From Chrysaora quinquecirrha (lineage: Eukaryota; Cnidaria; Scyphozoa; Semaeostomeae; Pelagiidae), in the NCBI GenBank assembly GCA_014526335.1, contig JACTAT010000011.1:1189741-1253740 (forward strand): a DNA stretch of 64,000 nt. The letters run 5' to 3'. Within the stretch, counting starts at the first letter, position 1. Each line of letters starts with the position of its first letter. The notes beneath the pieces were generated by a model. That model did not search any database and was not told the DNA's origin. It saw only the letters and a list, made by a program, of their open reading frames with translations. The position numbers were made by a program, and so were the translations under genes. Below, piece by piece: positions 28,305 through 41,615 of the stretch.

Positions 28305-29483
28305 TTAATATATGTCATATTTGCAGTTTTTCAGGCAATGATTTTGAAGAAAATGTCGATTTTGTTCTAGTGATTGCATTGGCTTCCTGACAAAAGATTT
28401 GTGATACAATGGCAGCCACATTAATTTTTGTAACATCCCCAAAAACAGATTCTCGAAATGACTTTTCTGCTCTGGGACATAGGTCAGCAAATAAAGCTTT
28501 GGGATAAATTGACCCTCTGCCATCAAGAGTTTCTATGAGTTTTCCAGTATAAGGTCCAGTAGAGTGCTTATTTTTAGAGCAATTCAAGGCTTCAATTCTT
28601 TGTTTGAGAGCAATTTCAGCACTTTCACTGACCCCTGGCTTTTGCAAATTGTCATAAGCCTTTTTAATTAATTTGGACAAAACTGCTCCACAAATTTATG
28701 TGACTGTATCTTTATCCTGCCCCCTCATTTTTACTTCTGGGGTTTTAACAAAAACATGACAAGACAGATGTCAGTTGCTTTCGGGCCTCTTTGATATCTT
28801 GGTCTCCCGAAACCGTTGCCTTGGGACTCATGGACATCTGGAAAGAACTGTCTTCTGCTGAAAGGTACTGAGTAGCCCTTCGTGCTACATTGACAAGGGG
28901 TTGTTTTGTAGATTTCTCCTTGGGCTTGGAAGCTTCGAAACCCACCACAAAAATTCTGCTTCTTATTTCTAGCCAGAGCTCTACTTTCAGCTGTTCTTAA
29001 TTTCTTTTCGTCTTCGCTGTCACTTGCGAGTTCGTCTGTCAAATATTCATTCATTGTTTTCCAGCCAGCGGAAGACCTATCTACAATTTTGGTTCTGTTC
29101 TTTAATTAGTTTTTGTCTTTCAGCTTTTCTTTGAACTTCCTTGTCGAGCCGTTTTTCACAGGTTTCAGCGCTGTATCCACATCATCTCATAGTCATTATC
29201 ATCTACTAAAGAGGAGTTAAAACTCAAACTGTGTTTTATTTGATTTAAACCGAAATTCAATTAATGCTCTCTGATTTCACTTTCATTCTTCTTTCGCAAC
29301 AAAATCTTTCTCTAGCTTTTTGAACTTTTGATCAAAATATGAGTATAACTTTGAAAAGCCATGCCTTTCCTTTCTTTTGCCGCTTTCTCCACTACTGCTT
29401 TCGGCGCTTTCATTGCTGCGAGTCTTGCTACTCTGAGATTCATCTCGAGTTCTGCGTGTCTTACTAATCGCAGCATTAAGCAT
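28305..29483 (-). pseudogene. Gag-like ORF relic, probably of a DIRS-type retroelement
   Basis: On the minus strand, 29483-29283 encodes a charged segment ending FSKLYSYFDQKFKKLEKDF. 29054-28930 encodes NEYLTDELASDSEDEKKLR, and 28680-28315 a separate helical segment with TGPYTGKLIETLDGRG. The first two resemble gag-like ORF1 proteins of tyrosine-recombinase retroelements in invertebrates; the last part is unrecognised. Frames change, so all are relics. Confidence 0.4.
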
Positions 29484-29665
29484 AGCATTTATGTGGTTTA
29501 AGTTTAAAGGAGAAAGCGGACCCTCGTTTTCACGCTTTAGCCTCTGTCCTATACCCCTTCAGCTGGCACGTCTTCTACGGCATTGCCCTCTTACCATTCA
29601 GTCGATTACTGCTTTCGTTGAAGTAAATTAGTGTTGTGAATCTGATCTCAATTCTTTCGCCGTGA

Positions 29666-30255
29666 GTAATAAAATGCAGAGTTCTAACATAAATCGTAAA
29701 CCGGAGCAGCTCATGTCCCTTAGGGACTGGAAGAAATCAAGCCTTCCTTTTTTACAGAATAAAGCAGAACACTACCTGTCGTCTTCCGGCAAGAAAGAAG
29801 CTATCGCAAAAAGGCTGTTTGATTATTTTTAAAATTGGGAAGCAGGCCCTTCATTCCCACCGAAGAACGCTGAGGAGCCAAGGCAAGCGGATTCAAATGA
29901 GAACCAACCATCAACAAGCCAAGCAACAGAAGTCATGCAGTCAAGCAATATTACCATGCTGAACCGAGAAGAATTGAGGGATATCATACCAGAAGAATTT
30001 CATTCATTGCAGCAGCAGCCGATCCATAGGGAGCAAGTCTCGGTGCCAGAGCCTACAGCAGTCAAGTAGCTCTCACCTGCTTCATCAACCGTGGCTCCAA
30101 ATCAGCATCAAAGAGAAAGAAGACAAGAAGTTAGTACAAGTCAGAACCCAGTCCTCCCTATGCCAACTTTGCAAGAACCAGGTATGAACTTGCTTCAAGA
30201 CAATTCATACTTTAAAGCTAACAAGCTCCCTCCACTCCCGGCAAAAATCCAGTAG
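29666..30255 (+). pseudogene. SAP-like domain ORF, interrupted by stops
   Basis: From the ATG at 29670, about 53 codons encode LRDWKKSSLPFLQNKAEHYL and SSGKKEAIAKRLFDYF, a SAP-type helix-turn-helix pattern. Stops follow at about 29830 and 30068, after which the same frame runs with Gln/Pro-rich sequence to KANKLPPLPAKIQ and a stop at 30255. The last part is repeated at 32768-32962. Probably a retroelement ORF1. Confidence 0.4.
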
Positions 30256-32838
30256 AGAGCTATTTCAGTTAAAATGGGCACCTTGTTGACGTTATCGAAA
30301 AGGCCAACTGCCAATCATAATTTCAGAGGGCCCATCTCGGGTTTGGAATAAGTGCTATCGATTTACCCAGAGTGGGTAATAAAATTCAAAGTTAGGTTGA
30401 AAGTCAGATGTCAGTTACGGATAATTCTCTGCTTATAACCGGTGTCAAAGCACGCTTCCACATTTATTAATTTGCGATACACTTTTTAGACTAGGAAGTG
30501 CGACCGACGTAATTGGTATCACAAGGGTACGAAAATTAAAAAAAAACATTTTTGTGATAGGCAAGCAAGCCTTATAAATGGGTGGTAGAGATTACCGACA
30601 GCTGAAGACTCACCTTGGGATTTACTGCAGCGTAACACTAGTTTACATAAATGGTCCTTTACAATCGGCTTTCAAATTACAAGTAAATAATTCCTATCAA
30701 TAGTTGGTGTTTGTAAACCAGGGCATTGATATGTGTTGAGGATTGCATGCTTTAAAGCCAGTCTTACTGGGGAAATTACTGGGCAGCTTGGCAATTGTGC
30801 AATTTGGCCCTGCGCCGAGAGCATGTGACCCCTCTGTGCTGCAATTTAGAACGACGCCACGGATTTGTGTGTGAATTGCTTGCTGTGTGCTGAGCGGTGA
30901 GGTTCTCCCGCATGAAAGGAATTTGCGGGAGGATTTCGAATTCTAGAATGATAGAATTATTCATTGAGTAAATTGATTGAGATAGATACAGTCCGAACGA
31001 ATTGTGTTTTTCTTTGGGTGGAGAAGAGATACCAGTGAAGAGATTTCAAAATATGGAACGATTGCCAATCCAAGCTGTTTCAAAGAAACAGAGAACTTTG
31101 GTGAAATTCATTTCCTATCAGCCAATTAACGTGCGGTATTGTTACAAACGATGTTCCTCGAGTTGACTGTTGAGCATAATGAGGATCCAATTTAAAAATC
31201 GTCGCCAAAATTACGTTAACTCAAGAATCGTCTCGGATCAGTTTGTTGCACCATAAGAAGCATCACCGATTCGTCTGCTTCCTTGCAGTGCGATATGGTT
31301 ATTAATGTATGTTGAACAACAGCAACATCGCAGTGAGCAATTATCAGGGATATCTTTGTCAGATATCTTCCTTCTTTGAGTTGAAAATGAAGGTATTTTT
31401 ATAACTAAAATATATTAAATGGATTTTATAGTGTGTCTCCGTGATAAATAAAAGTGTCCTTGGCCCTTGGTTGCTGCAATCAGGAGCGCGAAGCGCGGGA
31501 GGCGAAACGCCCAGTGGACAGTTTTCTTATGTGTGATGCAGAGGACTGGGTCGGGGCGGGAAAACTAGAATGGAAATTGCGAATGGCGTCTTGCGTTCTT
31601 CGTGTTCTGCCACATTTTGCGTACTGAATCATAAAGGTTTAAAATTCAAATTCATGTTGAATTCATTTCAAAAAACCTTAGAAATTAATAGACTGTCTCT
31701 CTCTGATGACCGTATGTCGGTTTTTTATTATAACGTTCTTTTTTGTGAGTATTTTGATTACTGTTTGCGCAGTATCTTTGATATAAATACAAAAACAACA
31801 AGATACGAAAACAAGGCCAGAGTCCACAAGAAACGATTCAGATGTCTTCCTCTCTCAATATCTCGCAAGCGGCAAAATATGGCAAGAAAAGCTTAAACAC
31901 ATGGACTGACCATGCATGAGCTAACATTTTTATGATGAAAGCGCAAACATTCTTTAACATTCCTGAGAGAAAATTGAAAGCCGCCTGCAGCTAAGAGTTT
32001 TGTCGTAGCTTAGGCCAACGTCTCACCGTCGTACTAAAAGGGCTATAATTCGAATAAATGTAGTTTTACAATTGTTAAACTTGCACAAAATCAAAAGAAA
32101 AGCATAATAAACCTAATACAATCAGTCAAAAACTTACCTATCCCAGATCTAAAGTGAAAACAGTAATAACAAAATATCACTCTTCAATTTTACAGGGTCA
32201 AAATTTCACGACACAGCTCGATTTCGCCTCGAAGCGCAATTCGAATTTTGCATCACACATCAGAAAACCGCATTTCATTGGTCGTTTCGCCTCCCGCGCT
32301 TCGCGCTCCTGGGGTCTTGAAGATTTATACAACCAAAAGCCTTTATTTAAAATAAGTATCAAGAAACAAAAATAACATGTGTTAGCACCAGCTGATATTT
32401 AAGCCTCGTTTTGAAAAGACAATGTCTGTCCCTGAGTGTCGTTTGGCGCTGCTGAAGATGTAACTCGATGGCACGCAGTCCTTCTAAATGCTGTTCTAAA
32501 TGCTATAAGCTTTAAGGGATTTTTTTAATTGCTTGAAGAAATAGTATTAGATCTACCTGAAAATATTCTACAAAAAATGTCACTGTGTATTTGATGTCAG
32601 AATTTTTTGCAGTCAGTTACTGTGCAGCTGCCCGCCTATCTCCAGAAATTGAGCGATAACCAACGACTACTGGAATCCAGTCGTGTTGTCCGAAGCAGAG
32701 ACAAGTTCCAACAGTCGTTTGAAATCTTCCAGCCGTTTTAACGGCTTTTTAATGATACTTTCGCCCTATGGAAGAAAGAAACGACATATTCTTTACAAAA
32801 CATTTTAAGGTTCCGGTTATTGAACAATATGCTTCTAG
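30132..32838. repeat. 2.7-kb tandem duplication, copy 1
   Basis: 30132-31477 is nearly identical to 32839-34191, and 32313-32838 to 35024-35550. The central parts differ (31478-32312 versus 34192-35023). It includes the shared poly(A)-like and hairpin-rich noncoding sequence; no gene other than the end of the SAP-like ORF. Confidence 0.9.
31481..32311. mobile_element. 831-bp element with perfect 29-bp GC-rich inverted repeats
   Basis: CAGGAGCGCGAAGCGCGGGA at 31481 and its complement ending CTCCTG at 32311 form a 29-bp perfect TIR. The interior is AT-rich with no clear transposase. No convincing target duplication is visible. It is present only in copy 1 of the surrounding duplication. Confidence 0.7.
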
Positions 32839-35550
32839 TAGTACAAGTCAGAACCCAGTCCTCCCTATGCCAACTTTGCAAGAACCAGGTATGAACTTGC
32901 TTCAAGACAATTCATACTTTAAAGCTAACAAGCTCCCTCCACTCCCGGCAAAAATCCAGTAGAGAGCTATTTCAGTTAAAAGGCAAAAGGGCACCTTGTT
33001 GACGTTATCGAAAAGGCCAACTGCCAATCATAATTTCAGAGGGCCCATCTCGGGTTTGGAATAAGTGCTATCGATTTACCCAGAGTGGGTAATAAAATTC
33101 AAAGTTAGGTTGAAAGTCAGATGTCAGTTACGGATAATTCTCTGCTTATAACCGGTGTCAAAGCACGCTTCCACATTTATTAATTTGCGATACACTTTTT
33201 AGACTAGGAAGTGCGACCGACGTAATTGGTATCACAAGGGTACGAAAATTAAAAAAAAACCATTTTTGTGATAGGCAAGCAAGCCTTATAAATGGGTGGT
33301 AGAAATTACCGACAGCTGAAGACTCACCTTAGGATTTACTGCAGCGTAACACTAGTTTACATAAATGGTCCTTTACAATCGGCTTTCAAATTACAAGTAA
33401 ATAATTCCTATCAATAGTTGGTGTTTGTAAACCAGGGCATTGATATGTGTTGAGGATTGCATGCTTTAAAGCCAGTCTTACTGGGGAAATTACTGGGCAG
33501 CTTGGCAATTGTGCAATTTGGCCCTGCGCCGAGAGCATGTGACCCCTCTGTGCTGCAATTTAGAACGACGCCACGGATTTGTGTGTGAATTGCTTGCTGT
33601 GTGCTGAGCGGTGAGGTTCTCCCGCATGAAAGGAATTTGCGGGAGGATTTCGAATTCTAGAATGATAGAATTATTCATTGAGTAAATTGATTGAGATAGA
33701 TACAGTCCGAACGAATTGTGTTTTTCTTTGGGTGGAGAAGAGATACCAGTGAAGAGATTTCAAAATATGGAACCATTGCCAATCCAAGCTGTTTCAAAGA
33801 AACAGAGAACTGTGGTGAAATTCATTTCCTATCAGCCAATTAACGTGCGGTATTGTTACAAACGATGTTCCTCGAGTTGACTGTTGAGCATAATGGGGAT
33901 CCAATTTAAAAATCGTCGCCAAAATTACGTTAACTCGAGAATCGTCTCGGATCAGTTTGTTGCACCATAAGAAGCATCACCGATTCGTCTGCTTCCTTGC
34001 AGTGCGATATGGTTATTAATGTATGTTGAACAACAGCAACATCGCAGTGAGCAATTATCAGGGATATCTTTGTCAGATATCTTCCTTCTTTGAGTTGAAA
34101 ATGAAGGTATTTTTATAACTAAAATATATTAAATGGATTTTATAGTGTGTCTCCGTGATAAATAAAAGTGTCCTTGGCCCTTGGTTGCTGCTTTGAAGTT
34201 TTAGGCCAGAAGAGATTTGACTAAAATTCTTAACGTAAAAACATTACAAAGAACTTAGAATTGTGGAAGCAAACAGCAAAATTGACTTGCTTAGAAATAT
34301 TTTGCCCCTCCAGAATTATCCTAAGCTTTAATGTAAGATTAATACACTGACATTCATTTGGTGCATCTCTACAACAAATTGAGCGGTCCTGGACTTGTAT
34401 ATTCGGGCAATGTTTACGCCAAAATTCTGACGGGAAAACGATGTCTGAAATCAAAAATCGTGTTATAATTCAAATTGTCAATAGACAGTAGTTAAAAAAG
34501 TAAAAATCCAGATTCAGACAGAAAATGACTAAAATGCAAAGAATTACATAGAAATAAACTCTGGTATCATTTCTTGATAATGTTAATTGCCTGATCTAGG
34601 ACCCCGTTTACACAATGCCGTTTCTAAACCAAAACAGTACGAAGTCATATCGGATTAGCCTTCCGTTTACACTAAAACGTTATCCTAACAGTCATGAAAT
34701 GAAAGAATTTCGAAATGGTATGATTTGAAATTCGTTCCGGGTTGAAAAGGACAGGGGCGCATGATATGCGACAGAATAGTCAATGAACTTTCACACCTTC
34801 AGAAATCGATCCGTTTTCACCTGTTTACACTGAAACGATGCGTACCGTTTTCAAAGCATACCGTTTTCGAAATCGTTTCCATTTCAAAACGTTTCAGTGT
34901 AAACGGAAGCATTTGCACAAATCACGCTCGTCATAACTCCGTCTTAGTCAATTTCTTTGGTCGATTTGCGACGTTTATACTCTGAAATTTTGAAATAACA
35001 CCGAAGGATTTCCCCTTTTTTGCGGTCTTGAAGATTTATACAACCAAAAGCCTTTATTTAAAATAAGTATCAAGAAACAAAAATAACATGTGTTAGCACC
35101 AGCTGATATTTAAGCCTCGTTTTGAACAGACAATGTCTGTTCCTGAGTGTCGTTTGGCGCTGCTGAAGATGTAACTCGATGGCACGCAGTCCTTCTAAAT
35201 GCTGTTCTAAATGCTATAAGCTTTAAGGGATTTTTTTAATTGCTTGAAGAAATAGTATTAGATCTACCTGAAAATATTCTACAAAAAATGTCACTGTGTA
35301 TTTGATGTCAGAATTTTTTGCAGTCAGTTACTGTGCAGCTGCCCGCCTATCTCCAGAAATTGAGCGATAACCAACGACTACTGGAATCCAGTCGTGTTGT
35401 CCGAAGCAGAGACAAGTTCCAACAGTCGTTTGAAATCTTCCAGCCGTTTTAACGGCTTTTTAATGATACTTTCGCCCTATGGAAGAAAGAAACGACATAT
35501 TCTTTACAAAACATTTTAAGGTTCCGGTTATTGAACAATATGCTTCTAGT
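32839..35550. repeat. 2.7-kb tandem duplication, copy 2
   Basis: Begins directly where copy 1 ends. It carries a different central insert, 34192-35023, containing several GTTTACAC/GTGTAAACGG words near 34600-34910 that look like a further MITE. Small indels (7 bp near 32982, 1 bp near 33256) and scattered substitutions separate the copies. Confidence 0.9.
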
Positions 35551-37839
35551 TTATTACAAAAATAACAGTTAAATTTTTTCCAAATCTTGTGCATTTAGGG
35601 GTTTCACACGAGAAAAACTCCACGAGCTAGCGAGATCTGTTTTACAGATAGCAACAGAGCATTTATATCAAATACTATAAGGAGCAAGCTTTTTTCTTGT
35701 TAACCATAACAATCAAATACTCAATGAATATCCGACAAATAAGATTTCATTAACAAAACATGCAGACAAACGATTTTTGGAAAAGGTGCTACTCAATGTC
35801 TAGTCCTGAAATCGACCTATGTACACGATTTAACATCAATTTTTAGCCAAAAAGTGGAAAAGCTGTCAAATTTACGCCAACAACCTTTCATCATTGGATG
35901 ACACTGAGTCCTGAGAGGAGGAAAAATTGGCACTCGCTTTGCAGGTTAGGTAATTCCCACACCCGCTGTGGCATTGCCCCGATTATTTGCAGGAATTTTG
36001 TTCTCTTTGCCTGAGTGGGACAGCAAAGGCCCTCTTGGGCAGGCCCAGAACTTGGCACACAGATCTCTGCATAAACGCTCAGCATATCGTTAGTATTCAG
36101 ATTCATTATAACCGTCTTATGAGTAAAAGAGTAAAAGACAAAAGACTAAGACAAAATCTACTTTCGAATTTGTAGAAATAAGGGTAAATTTTCTAGGCCG
36201 ATAAAAATATTGGCCTAAACATTATGTTAAATTTTAGTCACATCAGTACCCTTTATACCGAAGTAACTGCATGAAAGCTTTTCGGCAAATTTTGGAGGAA
36301 AGATTTCATCGTTCACTTTTAATCACATCAATGTGCTCTGGAAAAATTCCTTGACCTTTACTATGGACCTCAACAAGTTATTATTATTATATGGGAGCTT
36401 GATTTTCTCTTCAACCCGAAACCCCGCCTTGGGATGACACAATAAAAACCGAAAAGAAAAAATAAGGCCTCGCGGAAAGCTCTGGGGTGTGTAGTATCTG
36501 TGTTGTATGAATTACAAATACAGCACTACGTTTAGCAGGACTAAAATGGTGCAAAAATAGAAAGAGTATACGCATTTTACATTTTTCAAGTACGAGTTAA
36601 ACATTCTTCAGTCAGCAGACATCAAGGTCTTTTTACAGCTGTGAGCACCTAGCAGCCATTTCTGGCTGTCTAAAAGTGGTTTTCGGTCTTTAGCATAGTG
36701 AAATGTCTATGCTTTTTAATTGTGCTAAACCAGCACAAGGGCGTTGTTCAAAGATATAGGGGTGTTGCTTCACGGTGTCCGGAACATGCTACATCAGAAA
36801 TATCCTTTTTCTACAACCATCTTGCATAGCATTTTCCCAGTTTTTTCAAAAACTTTTCGGGCATATTTCAGGTCTACCATTCCGTCCCTTTTACTTCCCT
36901 TTTACTCCCAGAGATTAAGGGATTATCTGGTCCGGAACCTATAACGATACACGAGTTTTGTTAAAGTACAGTTGTTGCCGTTGATCAGATAGGTATGGTT
37001 CCTCTTTGTTGAGCTATCTCACTTGTTGTAGGGTTTTGGATAACTTGCTGTGGGATAATGGGGCTCATTACAGTAGCCAAAACTACCTATTTCAATTCTA
37101 CGAATGTTTATTTGCATAGGTTGCCTCTTCATTGTTGCAAATATCAAGATTTGGTACTAGCTCTGTAATCTGGCATGCACAAGCAACCAAAAATTGGGTT
37201 TGCAAACCGTTGATTTAAAGGATACATAGCGGTTCGTCTTAATGTCCAATGCAGATGGTTCATCTTAATGTTCAAGTCTACTTGGAGCTTGTGCGGTTCT
37301 TTCTGTTGAGAGGCCGGTAGGTTACTACTTGACTGATTTGGTTGCACTGTATTAGAGTAAACTCATCCATCAGGAAGAGTTGTTTCCGTGACATGGTATT
37401 AATGTGACTGTTGACAGCTTTTCTGTCAACAGGATTGACCTTGTGACTCAAATGGCAGTGGTTTAAGCCCCTAGGGTTTCTCCACAAGGCAGGCCTCATC
37501 CAATAGCTATTTTAATTGCCTGGCACCTACATAAGTTGGTAGTGTAGTTTAGCTACATACCTTGCGAAAACTCGGGTTCTGGACAAAATAGTCGTTACAG
37601 CCTATTAAACTATTTGGCGGAGCCTGTCTCTTCGACACGTTGCACCTGTAGCTAAAGTACTTACCAAGTGCTTGCTTGGCTGTTGGAGCAGACTCACAGC
37701 AAAAAGGGGCCCAGTTAATCGACTAAAAAGATGTATTCAACATGATAGTCACCACTAATCACAACAAGCATTTGATATTTAGTAGGGCAACGTTTCGGGA
37801 GAGATCAGTCTCCAATCAGTGTCAAAAACAGTGTCATAT
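35551..37839. other. No supported gene in 2.3 kb
   Basis: Only short unrelated open frames; no motifs, tRNAs or clean repeat borders seen. GCAACGTTTCGGGAGAGA at 37786 is mirrored by TCTCCCGAAACGTTGC near 38740, on the two sides of the Penelope relic. Confidence 0.35.
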
Positions 37840-38370
37840 CTTCTCTCTTCAACAGAGCAAAATCAATAACGAGCAATCTTGATGATCTAGATAACGAGTA
37901 CAAAAGGATCTAGAGTGTTCTAAAGGCCAATGAATATAAACAAGAAGATATACGCAAGGTCACGAGAAATATCTCAAACCCCAGACCGAATACTGAGGCT
38001 GACAAAGAGGAGCCTAAATGTTCTATGAACCTGCCATACATCAGACCGACAAGTGAAAAAATCCGTCGAACTTTGTCTAAACAAAATATAAGGTGTACTT
38101 TTTATTCCCTTAATACACTTAAAAAGTTGCTTTCAAGACAAAAAGACAAAGTTGACGATCTCGAAAAATCAAACGTGGTAAATCAAATCAATACCATGTA
38201 GAGATTTCAGTGATTGATAGGGATAAGAACTGGAAAAACAAACTTGTCAAAGAAAGCATTCACTCAGTTCTATCAACTCCTTGTATCAATCAAGTATCCT
38301 TCTCAATTCCAGAAATCTGGTTGAATAACATCAAAAGTTGCACTGAACGCAATTTTGGCACCACAAACTT
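37840..38370 (+). pseudogene. Penelope-like retroelement 3' part, broken
   Basis: Coding-like sequence with NLPYIRPTSEKIRRTLSKQN, then LNTLKKLLSRQKDK, matches the end of a Penelope-type RT. It is followed by VIDRDKNWKNKLVKESIH, the C-terminal part of the GIY-YIG region. Stops and frame changes are present; the upstream RT core is absent. Confidence 0.55.
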
Positions 38371-38934
38371 AACCCTTATCCTACCGGGGGAGGGTAGAAT
38401 CCAACCCCCTCAAGCTTTTCTTGTAACTGTTCTGTTGTGTGATGGATGTAAGCGTCCAAACCAGGCTGACTTTTAGCCTATTTGTATAAGCTAGCATTTG
38501 ATACAAAAATGATAATCCAACCCCCCTAATGATCAAAATGGGTCACGTGACATTGCTTTATATGGAAAGCGGTCATATCCAAACCACATATAGTTTCACC
38601 AATATACAAAACATTGCAGGAAGAGCAGACAATACAATAAAAAAAGAAATAGTAATGTACGAAATAAAGAAATAGGAATGTAAGAAATAAAGTCCACCTT
38701 AAAGAAGAACATTTTCATTGCCCGATGATGGTAGACGGATCTCTCCCGAAACGTTGCCCCACTAAATATCAAAGGTTTCTCACGATAAGTGGTGACTATC
38801 AAGTCTAATACGGTGTCAGAAACAGCCTTGATAGGTCAGAATATATTTAAGATGTATTAAGTTTCTAAACAGCTCTGTGACTCATATACGGGCCAGGAAA
38901 ATAAAGTTTATATACAATCTGTCTTAAGGTTTGA
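38371..38934. other. No gene; TTAACCCTTATCC motif at left edge
   Basis: A CCCTTATCCTACCGGGGG motif after TTAA (38369-38372) resembles the end of a TTAA-type element, but no matching right end was found. Confidence 0.3.
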
Positions 38935-39335
38935 CTGCATGCGGCAGTTTTAAGGTTCAAAATACAGGTGGAAGTCATAAAGTTCAAACTGCATATAACA
39001 GTCATAAAGGTCAAACTGTAGCATGATAGTTGAGCTTAAAACTGCGTGTTACTTAAGGTTCAACGGTAGGTTACAGTAGGGCTCAAACTGCATGTGACAG
39101 TTTTAAGGTTCAAACTGCAAGTGGCAGTTTTAAGGCCCAAACTGCTAATTGCGGTCATAGGGTTTTAACTGCGTATCGCAGTAATTCGGCTTAAACTGCA
39201 TGCAACAGATTTAGAGGGTCAAAATTCATGTAGCAGTTTTAAAGGTTCAACTGCAATAGGCGGTTTTAAGGTTCAAACTGAATGTGGCAGTTTTAGAGTT
39301 CAAAGTGCATGTGGCAGTTGTAAAGATTCAACCGC
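38935..39335. repeat. Diverged minisatellite of about 27-32-bp units
   Basis: About twelve imperfect units of the type TTCAAACTGCATGTGGCAG followed by TTTTAAGG. The same word recurs at 41945-42055. Confidence 0.75.
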
Positions 39336-39474
39336 TTTCGCTTTTGCCCTGCCGCTTTTGCGTTTCCCTGGAACAAATATGAAAAAACTTTACTTGTGGC
39401 ATATCTTACCACGAGATCCACACATGAAAGCTTGAAGAAAACATAGCAACACTATCGCTAAGTCCGAAGGACTA

Positions 39475-39612
39475 CCATCCTCATCATCATCTTCATCATC
39501 ATCATAAAAATCATTATAATGATCATAATCGTTATGGTTATTACAATTATCATCATCATCATTATCAACATCATCATTATCATCATCACCTTCATTATCC
39601 TATCATTATGAT
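39475..39612. repeat. Imperfect (CAT)n microsatellite
   Basis: Interrupted CATCATCAT tract with intervening ATTATAATGATC. Confidence 0.85.
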
Positions 39613-40011
39613 AATAGTGACTCAAAATTTTTTTGCCCATGTTGCTAGCCTCACCATCCAAATTCTGGATTTGCCCCTGCATTACTCTCACTTTCATAAT
39701 GCGAATATTTGGATGACAACCGAGGCACAACTAATTTTACAAAATTTCAAAGCTCAATTAGTTTATCTAAAAATTATGCAAATGAGAAGTTCGAGCATCT
39801 TCTCAACATCAACTGTCACATCTCAGTAACTTTAGCTAATTATTCCCATAACACAATATCAATGCAACAGACGGCTCCACTTAACACGAAAATTTCTTAT
39901 CATTCAAATGGACTTCGACGATTCTCTGAGTGGACGAAACAAGCTAATCTAATAAGACATTCAAGAACTTCTGTCAAATTCTCGGCCATAATGAATCATC
40001 TAGTGGAGGGC

Positions 40012-41615
40012 TGACACGAGTACATTGGAGGGATACCTTCAGTACAACGGAGGATAGTACGATAGAGAGATATCATTAGCACAGTGGAGGATGTTCAGTA
40101 CTGTGGAGGGATATCATCAGAACGATGGAGAGATATCATCAGTACAGTGGAGGAATATCAGCAGTACAGTGAAGGATATTCAGTACTGTGGAGGGATATC
40201 ATCAGTACAATGAAGGTTGTTCAGTACGATGGACGGATATAGTCAGTACAGTGGAGGGCTTTCCAAATTTCCGCACGAGTCTGAGTTTTCCACACTTGGT
40301 TATCATAAGAAATTCAAAAATATAGATGCATATTTGAAAGTTTCGATCTTATGATGTTCAACAGTAATCTGCATCATCTTGGTTATCATATTCAGTGCTA
40401 TTGACAAAACGTTCGGTGTCAGGTTTGTATCTCTCGATACGATTCCATAGCGAAGGGCCATTCATTGTTCAAAATTGCGTATGAGACTTTTAGGAAACAA
40501 AGGATTTTTAAGGGATTTCAATGAAAACATTAGGTTTTCCAGCCCGATTGAACGAGATTTTAATAAAGTAGTGAATTGTCCCTCGATCTATATACAGTAT
40601 ATCACTCATTTTATTATTAAAGTGTGGTTGAAGAGAAGGGTAGCTGTGTGTGTAAGGCAGCTAAGAAATAAGCCAAACAAAATCTTGCATTTTTACGCAA
40701 AGCAAGCACAACTCTCAACATAATATGTATTCACTGCCTTAACTAGTATCATCGATCAGGTTTTCTGCTTCTTAGAGAAAATGTGTCTTAATCACGGTTT
40801 CAAAAAAAATGCGACTCGGTATTTGTACTTGTTTTGATTTTGTAGTTGTTCATTGAAACTTTATATGCATTTTCCTAAAAATCAAGAAACTCTTCTGTGT
40901 GGAATAAGAAGTGAAAAAGCTAAAACAATATTTCCGTTTAGAAATTCAGCCCGGAATTCAGGACTCTAATTTACTGATGTGATTTGTGTAATGTTTGTGT
41001 AGAAATAATGCCCAGAAACTATTACGCTTGAATTATTTCTATGTTTTAACTGCTGAGACTTTGACCCTGCACATTAAACAGCTTTGGAGAACGAATTTCA
41101 TGAAATATTCGAAATTTCCAAATTTTTCGAAGCCAAGAAGCTCAGCAACTCTAACTATACTACTGTAATTGTGGTTTCAAGTTTTGCATTTCGAGCATTT
41201 AAAACGACAAATTAAATTTGTTTAAAAGCTAACGTTTCTTTTCACCGAGATAAACAATTATAATAAAGAAAATTCAATTGATACAAGTTGTGTTAACCAC
41301 ATCGAGTTGCAATCTCGTGCAATTTAGGTCAAAAACCTATTGTTTTCATAGAAATCCCTTAGAAATCCTTTTGTTTTCCTAAAATTTTCGTACACCATTT
41401 TGAAGATTGAATGGCCCTTCGTTATAGATCGTATTGAGGGATACAAATCTGACAGAGAAAGTTTTCTCAATACATAGTTGTAGCAAACCCGGACTCGTGC
41501 AAAAATTTGGAAAGTCCTCCACTGTACTGATGATATCCCTCAACCGTAGTGATGATATCCCTCCACCGTACTGAACATCTTCCACCGTACTGCACTGCAC
41601 CCTCCACTGTATACT
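40012..41615. mobile_element. Foldback-type element whose arms contain a minisatellite
   Basis: The left arm starts with a tandem array of CAGTACAGTGGAGGGATATC-like units (40012-40262), then TTCCAAATTT...CACGAGTC, then a segment to about 40525. The right arm has these in inverse order: 41335-41470, GACTCGTGCAAAAATTTGGAA near 41490, and CCACTGTACTGATGATATCC units to about 41615. The core has no convincing transposase. Confidence 0.7.

Noticed and set aside
39458..39730. Met-rich minus-strand frame
   Set aside because: It is the (CAT)n microsatellite read as ATG codons.
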